Source: a virus | Virus record (IMG/VR): IMGVR_UViG_3300047121_000388 | Location: 1 to 34,439 of that record | Length of the DNA: 34,439 nucleotides | Reading direction: 5' to 3' (one strand) | Shown: in pieces, positions 21,820 through 29,867 of the stretch | How positions within the stretch are numbered: position 1 is the stretch's first letter | Layout: the number at the start of each line of letters is the position of its first letter | Position numbers and translations under genes: made by a program | The notes under the pieces: generated by a model | Database searches by the model: none | What the model was told of the DNA's origin: nothing | The model's input: only the letters and a program-made list of their open reading frames with translations

Positions 21820-21848
21820 CTCCCGGCGGGCCACTCAACCGCCGGGAG
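21820..21848 (-). terminator. Strong hairpin just after major capsid gene
   Basis: CTCCCGGCGG (21820-21829) and CCGCCGGGAG (21839-21848) form a perfect 10-bp stem with a 9-base loop, 16 bases after the capsid stop. On the minus strand TTTCATTTA follows. With the next stem it forms a tandem stop or mRNA-stabilising element that should uncouple capsid output from later genes. Confidence 0.75.
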
Positions 21849-21864
21849 GATGAACACACGAGCC

Positions 21865-22713
21865 TTAGATAATGAGCGCGCAGGTGCCGCTGGTCAGACC
21901 GGCAGACGATCCCATCATAACTTCAATGGAGGCCGTCACGTTACGGGTTGCCTGCGATGCGACGATATTGTACATGACTGTCATACCAAGCTGCTCGATC
22001 GTCACGGAATCCGAAACGTAGAGGAGGTTGGCGACAGCCGGGTCGATGGCGGGCATGGCCGAGGCCACCGCGATCGCTTCGGGCGAAACTGCGAAGCCGT
22101 CGAGGCCCGCAACCGCACCGCTGAAGCTGTTAGCGTAGTAGATGCCCTGGTCGAATCCGTAGGCTCCGTTTTGGAGCGGGAGGAAATCGGCGTTGGTCGG
22201 GATCAGCTTGCTGTAGATTTCGGGAGTGACAACCAAGCCCTTGCGGTCGCTCTTGCTGATCGCGCTCCACAGGGAAGCGAGATGGCCGGAACCGGGGGTG
22301 ATGGTGGTCGTGGTAACCGTGGCCGCGCCGAAATTGACGGTCGTGATCGGAGTGATCGCAACCGAGAAGATTTTGTCGGCCAGCGCGTTCAGGTTGATAC
22401 GAACCAAGTTCTCGAGACGATGACCCAGCGCGAGGTCGGCCTGTGTGATGCCGAAGAACTGGCTGTAGTGGTCGAGCGTCACGGTCGCCTTGCCAACGGT
22501 AACGTCGGAAGCCGGGGTGAAATCGGTCGGGTTGGTGGTCGTGGCGCTGGTGGCCGTGACGAGGGGCACCTGAACGGTGTCCTTTGGTTTGCGGACTTCG
22601 TTGCTGAAATCCGTGCTGAAGATACGGAGCGGGGCCAACCGGTTGGCGAGCACCGTCTGCACTTGTTCAGAGATCGTCGCGACGACGAGTGCTGAATCGA
22701 ATACGTTTGCCAT
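21865..22713 (-). CDS. Major capsid protein
   Basis: A 282-aa protein (MANVFDSALVVATISEQVQT...) with the look of an HK97/P22-type coat subunit. It has an N-terminal helix leading to LANRLAPLRIFSTDFSNEV, a beta-rich VQVPLVTATSA segment, a P-domain-like spine helix near 93-115 (QADLALGHRLENLVRINLNALADKIF) and a Thr/Val-rich C-terminal half. It follows the protease-scaffold gene and is followed by strong terminators, as expected for the most abundant virion protein. A separate decoration protein (gpD) is not seen. Confidence 0.85.
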   Translation of the reverse strand: MANVFDSALVVATISEQVQTVLANRLAPLRIFSTDFSNEVRKPKDTVQVPLVTATSATTTNPTDFTPASDVTVGKATVTLDHYSQFFGITQADLALGHRLENLVRINLNALADKIFSVAITPITTVNFGAATVTTTTITPGSGHLASLWSAISKSDRKGLVVTPEIYSKLIPTNADFLPLQNGAYGFDQGIYYANSFSGAVAGLDGFAVSPEAIAVASAMPAIDPAVANLLYVSDSVTIEQLGMTVMYNIVASQATRNVTASIEVMMGSSAGLTSGTCALII

Positions 22714-22765
22714 ATTATTTTAGGTTTTTTCTGGTTGTTGTTGGTTTTTCGTCGGGGGTTGGCCC

Positions 22766-23167
22766 TTAGAAAGTTTTCTGGTTGCGGGCGCGCAGGATTG
22801 CGGCCTTGTTCGCGGAAAAGAGTTGCGCCACGCGCTTCCAGTCCTTGGCCTCGGAAGCGGCCTTGAACTGCTCGACGGGGTCTTCGGAAGCGGCTCCGTT
22901 GCTGGACACGGCCTCGCTGCCCTTGGCGGCGAGAGCGATTTCCAACTCGGCAACCTTGGCCGACAGCGCGGAAAGCTCGGCGCTCTCAACAGCGGTCGCG
23001 GCCTCCTCGACTTTCACTTCCTCGGCCTCAACGGCGGGAGCTTCGGCGGGTTCGGATTTGTCGGCGGCGATGGCCGAAATGACTTCCTCAAGTTTTGCAG
23101 AAAGAGCCTCGAAGGCGGCTTTGGCATCAAACTGAGCCTCGTTGTTTTCGATAGACACGTCGGTCAT
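22766..23167 (-). other. Possible internal start for free scaffold protein
   Basis: Met162 of the protease-scaffold frame is preceded by GCGGAGGGC, so ribosomes could begin there and make a 133-aa scaffold without the protease (MTDVSIENNEAQF...). The SD-to-ATG gap is short (2-3 bases), which lowers confidence. Confidence 0.4.
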
Positions 23168-23650
23168 GCCCTCCGCGCTGGTGTCAACTGGATGCTTGAA
23201 ATCTTTGTGCATCCGATCCAACGGCTCGGTGCCGGCGCGGAACACGCCCTCGCGGTTCGCAGCGGGACGGCTAACGAGGTCTACGGAAACCAGATTTTCG
23301 ACGCGGGCAAAACGGCGGTCGCCCACTTCTTCGGGCTTGCCACTGAAGGCCATGCTGAATCCAACGCGGCCAGGCGCTTTAGAAAGAATCTCCGCGTAGA
23401 ACTCGGCCTGCGGGTGAGCCGAAAGCAGTTCCAAATCGGCGCGCAGTTGGTCTTCCTCGATGCGGAAGTTGCTGAGAAGGCCGATGAGCGAATCAATCGA
23501 CTCGTCGTGATCCACGAAAACTTTGACCGGGGAACCGGCCACGCCAGCCTGCTCCGCTTGAAGCAAGGTGGTATCGTCCACGAACATTTCGTGGCCGAGC
23601 GCAGGGCCGACTGTTGCTACGCTGATTCCTTCAAACTTGAGTGCCGCCAT
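22766..23650 (-). CDS. Prohead protease fused to scaffold
   Basis: A 294-aa fusion. Residues 1-140 form a phage capsid protease domain: VFVDHDESIDSLIGLL (catalytic His48), KAPGRVGFSMAFSG (Ser99) and ARVENLVSVDLVSRPAANREGVF (115-137), as in HK97-type (S78-like) prohead proteases. Residues 165-290 are Ala/Glu-rich, coiled-coil-like and acidic, a scaffold. The stretch around 140-165 links the two. It should assemble the procapsid, cleave itself and leave. An internal ATG at Met162 is preceded by GGAGG and could give a free scaffold, as in lambda C/Nu3. Confidence 0.85.
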   Translation of the reverse strand: MAALKFEGISVATVGPALGHEMFVDDTTLLQAEQAGVAGSPVKVFVDHDESIDSLIGLLSNFRIEEDQLRADLELLSAHPQAEFYAEILSKAPGRVGFSMAFSGKPEEVGDRRFARVENLVSVDLVSRPAANREGVFRAGTEPLDRMHKDFKHPVDTSAEGMTDVSIENNEAQFDAKAAFEALSAKLEEVISAIAADKSEPAEAPAVEAEEVKVEEAATAVESAELSALSAKVAELEIALAAKGSEAVSSNGAASEDPVEQFKAASEAKDWKRVAQLFSANKAAILRARNQKTF

Positions 23651-23667
23651 ACTTGGGCGGCGTCATG

Positions 23668-25185
23668 TCAAGCGTCGGGCTTGAGATCGGACTTCTTGCG
23701 CTTGTAGATCCGCTTCTTTTTGCGGGCGCGTTCCGAAAACTCGGCGGCTTGCGGCTCCGGGGTGGAGGCGGGCGGAGTTGAACCGCCGTCCCCTGTAGGC
23801 ACAGGGTCAATAACCGTCGCCCCCTCGGTGCGCTCGACGCCCACTACCACGCCGAGCTCGGCGGCGAATTGACGCTCGGCAGCGATTTCTTGCATGGCGG
23901 TTTTCCAGTCGAGCCCCTGCTCGCCAAAGAAGTCGGCCAAGGTCATAAGCCCGGCCTTCACATCGTCGCGGCGGGCGGCGGCTTCGCGGCCTACGTCCAC
24001 CGTGATCGAGCGCGGGGTCTGCCAGTGAACGCTGCGCCAGTTCGGATTCTGCGGCAGTTCGCGGCGGCGCATGGCGTTGGCAATCGCGTAGTTCCAGAGC
24101 TTGCCAAGGAAGGAGGAGATAAGAACGTCCTGCCGGGCGGCAAAAGCGCGGGCGGCTTTTTGAATAATGAAACGCTGGGCCACGCCACCAACAGCGGATG
24201 TGTCCCAGATAAATTCGTAAGGCAGGCCGAGGCCGAGGGCGGCGGCGCGGATGTATTGCTCGAGGTGCGCGTCCAACTTCTCGTTGGGGCGGTTCATCAT
24301 AAACGACTCGATGCGCTCGGTCGCCTTGAGGCGCGGGATCATGCCGCCGCCGAAAACCGTTTCGCGGGTCAGGCTTTCGCCCGTGCTCTTGGACAAGTCG
24401 CCAAAGAATCCTTCGGCCCCCACCCCGCCCTGCGCGTTCTGCACTACCAAGCCGATGCTGCTGCCGATTTTGGCGGCCTGCATCTCAAAGCGGAGGAGTT
24501 CGTCGCGGTCGAGGAGGTTGTTGAGCGCCACGGCCACGGCAGGATACCCGCGCACTTGGTCGGGGCGTTCGGGCTCGTAAACGTGGAGCATCAGATCCGC
24601 CTGGATGCGGCGGCTGGTGCGCTGGCTGAAGGTGTCGCCCTCGACCACATGGTAAGCGAGCGGACGCGCAAAGCGGTCGAGACTTACGCCGTCAATGATC
24701 TGGTCGGCCTTGTCGGGCGGGTTGGCTACGCGGTGCGACTCGACCACTTGGACGGCAGGCATCCCGTCGCGCTTGTTGGTCAGGATGCAAAAGATTTCGC
24801 CGTCGCGGTCGATGGCCTCGGAAACGAGCATTTGCAGCCGGCGCATATCGTGCCGCTCGCTGATTTCGGGCGACTTGCTCCAGTTGTGCCACCACGCTTC
24901 GGCGGCATCATCCCATGCGGGGTCGCCGCTGTTGGCCTGCGGTGCGATGGCCGAGCCGACCGAGTAGGTCGCCTTGTCGCGGATGGCCGATCTGACGATC
25001 GCGTTGTTGTAAAAAAGTTTGCGAGAAAGGCCGAGCAGGCGCACACGGTCGCCGTTGGAAATATCCACCTTGCTGTCCTGCGCCTGCGACTGCACCCATG
25101 CGCGCTCTTCGGGTCGCCAGTTGGCCGCTTCCACCATGCGGGAAAAGCCGAATTGCTTGGCGAGTTTGTCGATCAGTGTTGCCAT
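23668..25185 (-). CDS. Portal protein (lambda gpB family)
   Basis: A 505-aa protein that forms the dodecameric ring through which DNA enters and leaves. The blocks fit lambda-type portals: RVRLLGLSRKLFYNNAIVRSAIRD (47-70), DRDGEIFCIL (125-134), RPDQVRGYPAVAVALNNLLDRDEL (206-230), QAAKIGSSIGLVV (near 235), PYEFIWDTS and VGGVAQRFIIQKAARAF. The tail is basic (ARKKKRIYKRKKSD). It lies 1 base after a gpW-like gene and before the protease, the lambda order. Confidence 0.9.
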   Translation of the reverse strand: MATLIDKLAKQFGFSRMVEAANWRPEERAWVQSQAQDSKVDISNGDRVRLLGLSRKLFYNNAIVRSAIRDKATYSVGSAIAPQANSGDPAWDDAAEAWWHNWSKSPEISERHDMRRLQMLVSEAIDRDGEIFCILTNKRDGMPAVQVVESHRVANPPDKADQIIDGVSLDRFARPLAYHVVEGDTFSQRTSRRIQADLMLHVYEPERPDQVRGYPAVAVALNNLLDRDELLRFEMQAAKIGSSIGLVVQNAQGGVGAEGFFGDLSKSTGESLTRETVFGGGMIPRLKATERIESFMMNRPNEKLDAHLEQYIRAAALGLGLPYEFIWDTSAVGGVAQRFIIQKAARAFAARQDVLISSFLGKLWNYAIANAMRRRELPQNPNWRSVHWQTPRSITVDVGREAAARRDDVKAGLMTLADFFGEQGLDWKTAMQEIAAERQFAAELGVVVGVERTEGATVIDPVPTGDGGSTPPASTPEPQAAEFSERARKKKRIYKRKKSDLKPDA

Positions 25186-25186
25186 G

Positions 25187-25447
25187 TCAGTAGACCCCGT
25201 ATTGAGCGCGGCTGCATCTGTTGTTGCCGATCTTGCCTGCGTTGATGGCGAGGGCCGTCTCGATGAGGCCGAGCATTTCCCAGGCGTTGTAGGTTTGCTG
25301 AAGCGTTACGGAGCGCCCGCCCACGCTGCTTGACACCACGAACGCCTGTGACGCGCCTCCCGCGACGATCTGCGATTTGCAGGCCGTCTTTAGGTCGGAA
25401 AGTTCCTCGGAGCTAAAGCATGAGGCGAGAATCGCCGCGTCGGTCAT
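25187..25447 (-). CDS. gpW-like head completion protein
   Basis: An 86-aa protein with a Ser/Leu-rich helical start (MTDAAILASCFSSEELSDLKTA), the segment AFVVSSSVGGRSVTLQQTYN and an Ala-rich end. Size and place directly before the portal gene match lambda gpW, which seals the portal after DNA packaging. The assignment is by size, order and pattern. Confidence 0.65.
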   Translation of the reverse strand: MTDAAILASCFSSEELSDLKTACKSQIVAGGASQAFVVSSSVGGRSVTLQQTYNAWEMLGLIETALAINAGKIGNNRCSRAQYGVY

Positions 25448-25463
25448 GCCCTCGCGGGCTGTG

Positions 25464-25652
25464 TCAAGAGTCCGACTTCTTGCGCTTGGCCCACCGCGCC
25501 ATTACGGCAGCGCGGGCTTGTTCACTGGTTCGAGCTTTTGTCGCCCCTGTTGTTTTGCCGCCCTTACTTCCGGCTGCGCGGGTGTCCACATAGCTTGCTG
25601 GCAAGGGCTTCTTACAGTTCGGGCATTTCACGCCAGTAATGTTAGGGCGCAT
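25464..25652 (-). CDS. Small zinc-finger-like basic protein
   Basis: A 62-aa basic protein with CPNCKKPLP (one CxxC pair) near the N-terminus and a long Lys/Arg/Ala stretch. A longer frame begins with TTG five codons upstream; I prefer the ATG. It lies between the terminase block and the gpW gene. No family is recognised. With one CxxC pair it could bind a metal only as a dimer or incompletely. Confidence 0.5.
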   Translation of the reverse strand: MRPNITGVKCPNCKKPLPASYVDTRAAGSKGGKTTGATKARTSEQARAAVMARWAKRKKSDS

Positions 25653-25827
25653 CGTTGCCAATCTCAATGGGAAGCTCTAGCTGCGGGTCGGCGTTTTTGA
25701 TGCGGGCAAGCTGCACCGTGTGCGCGTGGCGAAGGATTGTCGAGGTCAGCGCAAGTGCCGCCTCAATGTCGTAATCCGTTGCCGCGTTAAAATTGGCGGC
25801 GATCTCTAGGATGTTGAATTTGCTCAT
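25642..25827 (-). CDS. Small hypothetical helical protein
   Basis: A 61-aa protein (MSKFNILEIAANFNAATDY...) with one long helix (ALALTSTILRHAHTVQLARIK) and an acidic end. A longer in-frame version would reach into the terminase gene and reads as its shadow, so this ATG is preferred. It overlaps the next gene by 11 bases and lies in the packaging block. Function unknown. Confidence 0.5.
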   Translation of the reverse strand: MSKFNILEIAANFNAATDYDIEAALALTSTILRHAHTVQLARIKNADPQLELPIEIGNDAP

Positions 25828-25877
25828 ACGCCACCAGCCTACGCAAGCTGCTTGCGTTGGCAAGGAAAATCTGGGTT

Positions 25878-27662
25878 TTACTCTGTTGCGGGGTTGGTTG
25901 AGCGCCATTGCGCCATGATGGAATCAACCAGCACGAGGGCCATCTTTTCGCAGTCGGCCAAGTGGTTCGGCCCCAGCCTTTGCCATTTTGCCTCGCCGTC
26001 TTTCTCAATCAGTGCCTCGCCTTGAAGCTGCCCAACATAGTCTTTTGCAATGTCTCGCGGCAGGTGCCACCGACCACGCCCGTCGCGCAGGATGTCGTGA
26101 TACAGTCTTGCCTGCCAAAAGTGCGCGTCGAATTGCACGGCCCATAGCACTGCACCACCTGACACGATTTGCTGGAACTTGTAGGGCTCGCGCAATCCCT
26201 GGCTGACGGTTCGGCCCTTGGCCGCGACAAAGAGACCGCCCGACTTGGCAACGAAATCGTATACACCCGCCGGGGTCTTGGCCGCGTAGCCCGCGTCCAC
26301 AATGCCGCGATAGCACTTGTAGTGCTTGAACTTGTCCATGATACCGTCCCATCCGACCATTGCGCCGTAGTCGAGAAGGTAGCTTGATCCGTCCTCGTGC
26401 AGTTCGCGCACGATCCACCACATCTCGGTCTGCTGAACGTCGATGGACATAAGTCTCCCGATCACCTTGCCTTCGGGCGCGGCCCCCATCGTGTAACGAG
26501 GCGAGGCGTCCACGCGGTCGCGGATCATCTGCGTGGTGATAAGCGCGCCGTCAGGTTTCCACGGCAAGGCCAGTTCGCGGTTGTTAAAGTCTTGCAGTCC
26601 TCCCGGCGCATCGCGGTCTTGCAGGAACTTGACCGCCAAGTCGGCCCACTTGCGCCAAGGCGCATAGAGCGAAGAAAGGTGATAGCTTCGCCGCCCTGGC
26701 TCGGCGGCAAGCTCTGTCGCCCGCCACTCCCCACGCTCTAGCATCAAAGGCTTGTCGTTCTCCGTGTGCGCGTGGCCGCAGGCAGGGCAAACGCAGCGCG
26801 CCGTGTCGGCCACCTTGGTCATGTCCCAGCCCTCGTCTTGCTTGGCTGTCTCGTCCCAGCGGATGTGTTCCCATTCCAAGGCCCACGCTTCGCCGCAGCC
26901 AAGGCAGGGCACGAAGTATTTGCGTTGATCGCCCTTGACCCATTCAGTCCATATCGCCCCGTCTTCGTAGGTCGGAGTTGAGGTCGTTACGATAATGTGT
27001 TTCGGGTAAGTCGCCACGCGAGCCTCGGCAAGTTGCAACGGCGCGGACTCTTTGCCGCCCTTGGCGGGGAACTTGTCCAATTCGTCCATGCACAGAGCGG
27101 CAATCGAGCGCGAGGAAAGCGAGGCCGGGCTGTTGCTGCCCGTGAACCACACGCTCATGCGGTCAAAGTGCTGCTCAAGGAGTCGATACTTGTCAGGGTC
27201 GGCCTGCTTGTGCCGCGTCAAGGTCGGGTTTTGATCTATGAGCGGCATCCAGCGAGTCTCGGAAAATGACCGCGCCAAGTGGGTGGACGGCATAACCCAA
27301 AGGCAGGGAGACGGGGCCACGTCCAACTTGTAGGCCATACCCACGATGATGGCCGTGGTCTTGCTGGTCTGAGCGCCCCACACCAAGGCAAGCCGCCGCA
27401 CACGCTCGTCAGCAAAGCATTCCAACACTTCGCGGACATACGGAGTGCGCTGGGTCAGATAACTCCCCGGCTTGTTGGTGATGCGCTCGGATAACTTGAG
27501 ATTTGACTCGGCCCACGCCACCACGCCTGGCTTCGGCGGTGTCAGCGTTACCTCGTGCCCTGCGGCCCACGCTTCGGCTAACCCTTCGCGGTCGCCTCCG
27601 ACAAGGACGGCGGCAGGGTCGCTAAGTGCTTCCGCAGCATCGAAGTCGCCTGCTCTCCCCAC
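25878..27662 (-). CDS. Large terminase subunit (gpA family)
   Basis: An ATP-driven DNA packaging motor and nuclease, 594 aa from GTG 27662. Residues 96-102 are GAQTSKT (Walker A; the usual Gly before Lys is Ser), MDEL at 192-195 is the Walker B acidic pair, and IVTTSTPTYED follows. A zinc-like pair of CxxC motifs (Cys253/256 and Cys292/295) interrupts the chain. The nuclease half begins near RLMSIDVQQTEMWW. The frame is open 154 codons further upstream, but that part overlaps the small terminase gene and has a Gly/Arg-rich shadow composition. GTG 27662 overlaps its end by 85 bases and gives a length normal for gpA. Confidence 0.9.
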   Translation of the reverse strand: MGRAGDFDAAEALSDPAAVLVGGDREGLAEAWAAGHEVTLTPPKPGVVAWAESNLKLSERITNKPGSYLTQRTPYVREVLECFADERVRRLALVWGAQTSKTTAIIVGMAYKLDVAPSPCLWVMPSTHLARSFSETRWMPLIDQNPTLTRHKQADPDKYRLLEQHFDRMSVWFTGSNSPASLSSRSIAALCMDELDKFPAKGGKESAPLQLAEARVATYPKHIIVTTSTPTYEDGAIWTEWVKGDQRKYFVPCLGCGEAWALEWEHIRWDETAKQDEGWDMTKVADTARCVCPACGHAHTENDKPLMLERGEWRATELAAEPGRRSYHLSSLYAPWRKWADLAVKFLQDRDAPGGLQDFNNRELALPWKPDGALITTQMIRDRVDASPRYTMGAAPEGKVIGRLMSIDVQQTEMWWIVRELHEDGSSYLLDYGAMVGWDGIMDKFKHYKCYRGIVDAGYAAKTPAGVYDFVAKSGGLFVAAKGRTVSQGLREPYKFQQIVSGGAVLWAVQFDAHFWQARLYHDILRDGRGRWHLPRDIAKDYVGQLQGEALIEKDGEAKWQRLGPNHLADCEKMALVLVDSIMAQWRSTNPATE

Positions 27663-28117
27663 GGGAATGTCGAAAAATCCTGCACCATTGCCGAGATCAG
27701 CCCACGGATCGCCGCCACCGTCTCCGCCTTGTTGAGTGTCGCCTTGGTCATGGACAGGAATTGCCCCAACTCCTGCTCGGCTTGTGCCACGGCCTTTCGG
27801 CTGTCGCGCCACGCGCCGGCCAGTTCGGCCACGGTTCGGCTGTTGGCCTCCTCCGAGTTCGCTGCCGCCTTCCACAATTCGTAATGGCGAATCTCCCCCT
27901 CCGCCGCCCGGTCGAGTCGCGCCCTCGGGCCCAGCGCCGGGTTGGTGCTGGTCGTTGGCGCGGCCACCTTGCCCGACTTGCGGCGGCGAATGTTCGCGGC
28001 CAGCCATGCCCTCGCCGCGTCCACCGAGTCCGTTGGCATCCCCTGCGCCTTCCAGAGCGACACGCTCGTCTGGTTGGCGTCGAGCGCCTTCGCCAGTTGG
28101 ATCTGCGTCAGGGCCAT
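27578..28117 (-). CDS. Small terminase subunit (Nu1-like)
   Basis: A 179-aa DNA-binding protein that recognises the packaging site. Residues 3-25 (LTQIQLAKALDANQTSVSLW) form a helix-turn-helix like lambda Nu1, followed by GMPTDSVDAARAWLAANI. The central part has charged helices (65-140), and the C-terminal part probably contacts the large subunit. The ATG is the first gene of the packaging operon, right behind a 210-base control region. It overlaps the large subunit gene. Confidence 0.8.
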   Translation of the reverse strand: MALTQIQLAKALDANQTSVSLWKAQGMPTDSVDAARAWLAANIRRRKSGKVAAPTTSTNPALGPRARLDRAAEGEIRHYELWKAAANSEEANSRTVAELAGAWRDSRKAVAQAEQELGQFLSMTKATLNKAETVAAIRGLISAMVQDFSTFPWGEQATSMLRKHLATLPPSLSEATAKG

Positions 28118-28124
28118 TGGGCAT

Positions 28125-28334
28125 TGTGATACGGCTTTTTCGCGTGTCTCATTATCAAATTGCCTTATTGAGACTGCCAGACTCGCTGAGTGTTTATTAC
28201 CTCACCAAATCGCAATAAATTTGGGCCCATTTTCCGCCAGTCGCAAGCTCCTCGCGCTCCGCTATCCAAAGAGATTCCTTTCTCAAGTCTCAACAAGGAG
28301 CATTGTTGTTTACTCTTATTGAGACTAGCGCGGC
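28125..28334. promoter_or_regulatory. Control region before packaging operon
   Basis: A 210-base gap with no convincing gene. CTTATTGAGACT occurs at 28164-28175 and 28315-28326, and a near-identical copy in reverse (AGTCTCAACAAG) at 28286-28297. The heptamer TTGAGAC is common to all three copies. The spacing suggests operator sites of a phage regulator that governs the late packaging operon. A clear consensus promoter is not obvious by eye. A 29-codon frame inside is not supported. Confidence 0.55.
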
Positions 28335-28922
28335 TCACTCCTGCCCCTCCTGCATCGAGCCTGTCAATGCCAGGAGCCTGCGCTCGTAAGCATAAATCGC
28401 ATCGCGCACCGGCTTGACCACCCGCAGCGTCTCAACCACTTGCTCCTCGCTCATGCGGTCAGGCGGCATCTTGACCAATAGCTGACTGAACCACCGCCGC
28501 GCATCGTAGACCCAGCCCGCCGCGATGTCCCGCACACTTACCTCTGGCACCTCGTCTTTCGTTGGCGTGTCGCCTTCCGCCGTCTCAGCGTTGGCCTCGG
28601 CCTGTGCCTGCACGCTGGCTCTGTCCTCGACAGGCTTGAAGCCCGGCAAGAACAACTGCCCTGGATGGTAATTCCGATGGTGGCGGATGTATCGCTCGGC
28701 TGTCACGCCGGGCATCTCGACCTTCTCGCGCAGCCAATGGTGGAACGCATCGCCCACCGTGTCGCGCGCGCTGGCAAGCAGCATCCCGACATGGTTTGCC
28801 ATCGACCCGATCTCAGTAGCCGTGGCTTTCACCGCGTCCACCTTTGCCATGATCTCGGCGTGGTCTTTGTTAATTTGCGCGGCCAGATCGTCCGCCGCCC
28901 GTAGTTCAATCTCCTTGCTCAT
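28335..28922 (-). CDS. DUF3102-like phage protein
   Basis: A 195-aa protein with a helical N-terminus (EIELRAADDLAAQINKDHAEI) and a motif typical of this group: IGSMANHVGMLLASARDTVG ... FHHWLREKV ... TAERYIRHHRNYHP. The C-terminal part has SVRDIAAGWVYDARRWFSQL. Proteins of this kind are common in phages and plasmids near replication or ParB-like genes, but their role is unproven. The start ATG shares a base with the upstream stop (TGATG). Confidence 0.6.
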   Translation of the reverse strand: MSKEIELRAADDLAAQINKDHAEIMAKVDAVKATATEIGSMANHVGMLLASARDTVGDAFHHWLREKVEMPGVTAERYIRHHRNYHPGQLFLPGFKPVEDRASVQAQAEANAETAEGDTPTKDEVPEVSVRDIAAGWVYDARRWFSQLLVKMPPDRMSEEQVVETLRVVKPVRDAIYAYERRLLALTGSMQEGQE

Positions 28923-29428
28923 CAGTGTGTGTTCTCCTCTTCGTGTCGTTTTGTCCACGAGCGGTGCGCGGCCTTGCGGGAACTCTCCCGCGCCGCCTCG
29001 CTCTTTTGAAAGTTGTTGTGCCCCTTTAGCCCCAGCTTGTCCTGCATCTCGATGACAGCCTTGGATAATGCCGCCCTCGTCACCCCGATCTTGCGCGCCA
29101 GTTCCGAATAGCTATGCGCGAGAGTTATGGACGTATCGCCGGCAGCGAGCAGGAAGGCGTAATACCGCAACGTCTTGTTGCCTCGCGGCTCGTTCAGATA
29201 GGTCAGGATGGGAATGAGCATCTTGCTCGCCGCCTCCCGTGCCTCGCGCATCTGGTATTCGGCCATGAGCAGGACGAGCGCCTTATGCTGCCACTCAGCC
29301 AGATCGAGCTTATCTGCCCACTCGTCGGCCAGTGTGTCGATCTCGCCCGCCATGTCGGGCTTGTAGCTGGTTTCCAGCTTGTCTAAGGGGTTTTCGCCCA
29401 TGCTGGCGAAGCGTCGAATGTCAATCAT
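28922..29428 (-). CDS. Helix-turn-helix protein (regulatory or replication)
   Basis: A 168-aa acidic-to-basic protein. Residues 106-134 (SYSELARKIGVTRAALSKAVIEMQDKLGL) read as a helix-turn-helix, and the C-terminus is highly charged (RESSRKAAHRSWTKRHEEEN). The ATG follows GGAGGAG by a suitable gap, while 83 upstream in-frame codons are a shadow of the 56-aa gene. It may be a regulator of the phage or a replication initiator. No specific family is recognised. Confidence 0.65.
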   Translation of the reverse strand: MIDIRRFASMGENPLDKLETSYKPDMAGEIDTLADEWADKLDLAEWQHKALVLLMAEYQMREAREAASKMLIPILTYLNEPRGNKTLRYYAFLLAAGDTSITLAHSYSELARKIGVTRAALSKAVIEMQDKLGLKGHNNFQKSEAARESSRKAAHRSWTKRHEEENTH

Positions 29429-29595
29429 CTGCGGCTCCTCCGTCTGCTTTGTTTTGCCATAAGTCTGCGCCGCTTGGCCTTGGCCCGGTCGCGCTTGGTC
29501 TTTGTCCGCTTGCGCGCATATCGCGGCCCGACCGGGCGCACAGGGCTTCGCCCGTAATGCTGGGCGGCTTCGTCCATCGTTTTTGGAATACTCAC
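29425..29595 (-). CDS. Very basic 56-aa protein
   Basis: The gene starts with GTG, overlapping the upstream stop (GTGA), and its stop overlaps the next start (ATGA). The product begins MSIPKTMDEAAQHYGRSPVR and ends in a run of Arg/Lys (RLMAKQSRRRSRR). The double coupling and the protein-like first half (DEAAQHYGRSP) support a real gene. Nucleic-acid binding is plausible from charge, but its function is unknown. Confidence 0.6.
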   Translation of the reverse strand: MSIPKTMDEAAQHYGRSPVRPVGPRYARKRTKTKRDRAKAKRRRLMAKQSRRRSRR

Positions 29596-29786
29596 CCCGC
29601 CCTCCCTTCCGCCAACCGCAGCACCACACCGTCAGGCCAAGTCTCAACCGACTTGGCCTCAAAAAGAACAGCCGCATCGGCCGCCTCTTGCCCCACGGCC
29701 GCGATCAGCCATTCGGCCGGGTGGCCGTAGCTCAAGATGGGTCGGCCTGTTCGTAGTTCGGCCAGTTTGATTCGTCTTTTTTTCAT
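29592..29786 (-). CDS. Small hypothetical protein
   Basis: A 64-aa protein beginning MKKRRIKLAELRTGRPIL, with a hydrophobic centre (AEWLIAAVGQEAADAAVLF) and a mildly charged end. It is the first gene after the repeat-rich gap 29787-29918 and overlaps the 56-aa gene by GTGA. Not recognised. Confidence 0.5.
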   Translation of the reverse strand: MKKRRIKLAELRTGRPILSYGHPAEWLIAAVGQEAADAAVLFEAKSVETWPDGVVLRLAEGRAG

Positions 29787-29817
29787 TGATTTGATATCGG
29801 ATTTTTAGCGGCCCAAC

Positions 29818-29858
29818 AGTCTTGAGACGGACAGGACTTTCTGTCTGTCCTCAAGACT
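29818..29858. repeat. Interrupted inverted repeat
   Basis: AGTCTTGAG (29818-29826) pairs with CTCAAGACT (29850-29858), and the next 8 bases pair at 7 of 8 positions, around a 6-base loop. The left arm contains TTGAGAC, as in the packaging-side control region. Possible operator or replication site. Confidence 0.75.
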
Positions 29859-29867
29859 GATTGGAGT

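Noticed and set aside
23869-25245. A 458-aa plus-strand open frame opposite the portal gene
   Set aside because: It mirrors the codon pattern of the portal gene, lacks any domain, and the portal reading on the other strand is strongly supported.
28197-28286. A 29-codon frame starting with TTG in the control region
   Set aside because: Too short, no ribosome-binding site and overlaps the repeat copies; probably chance.
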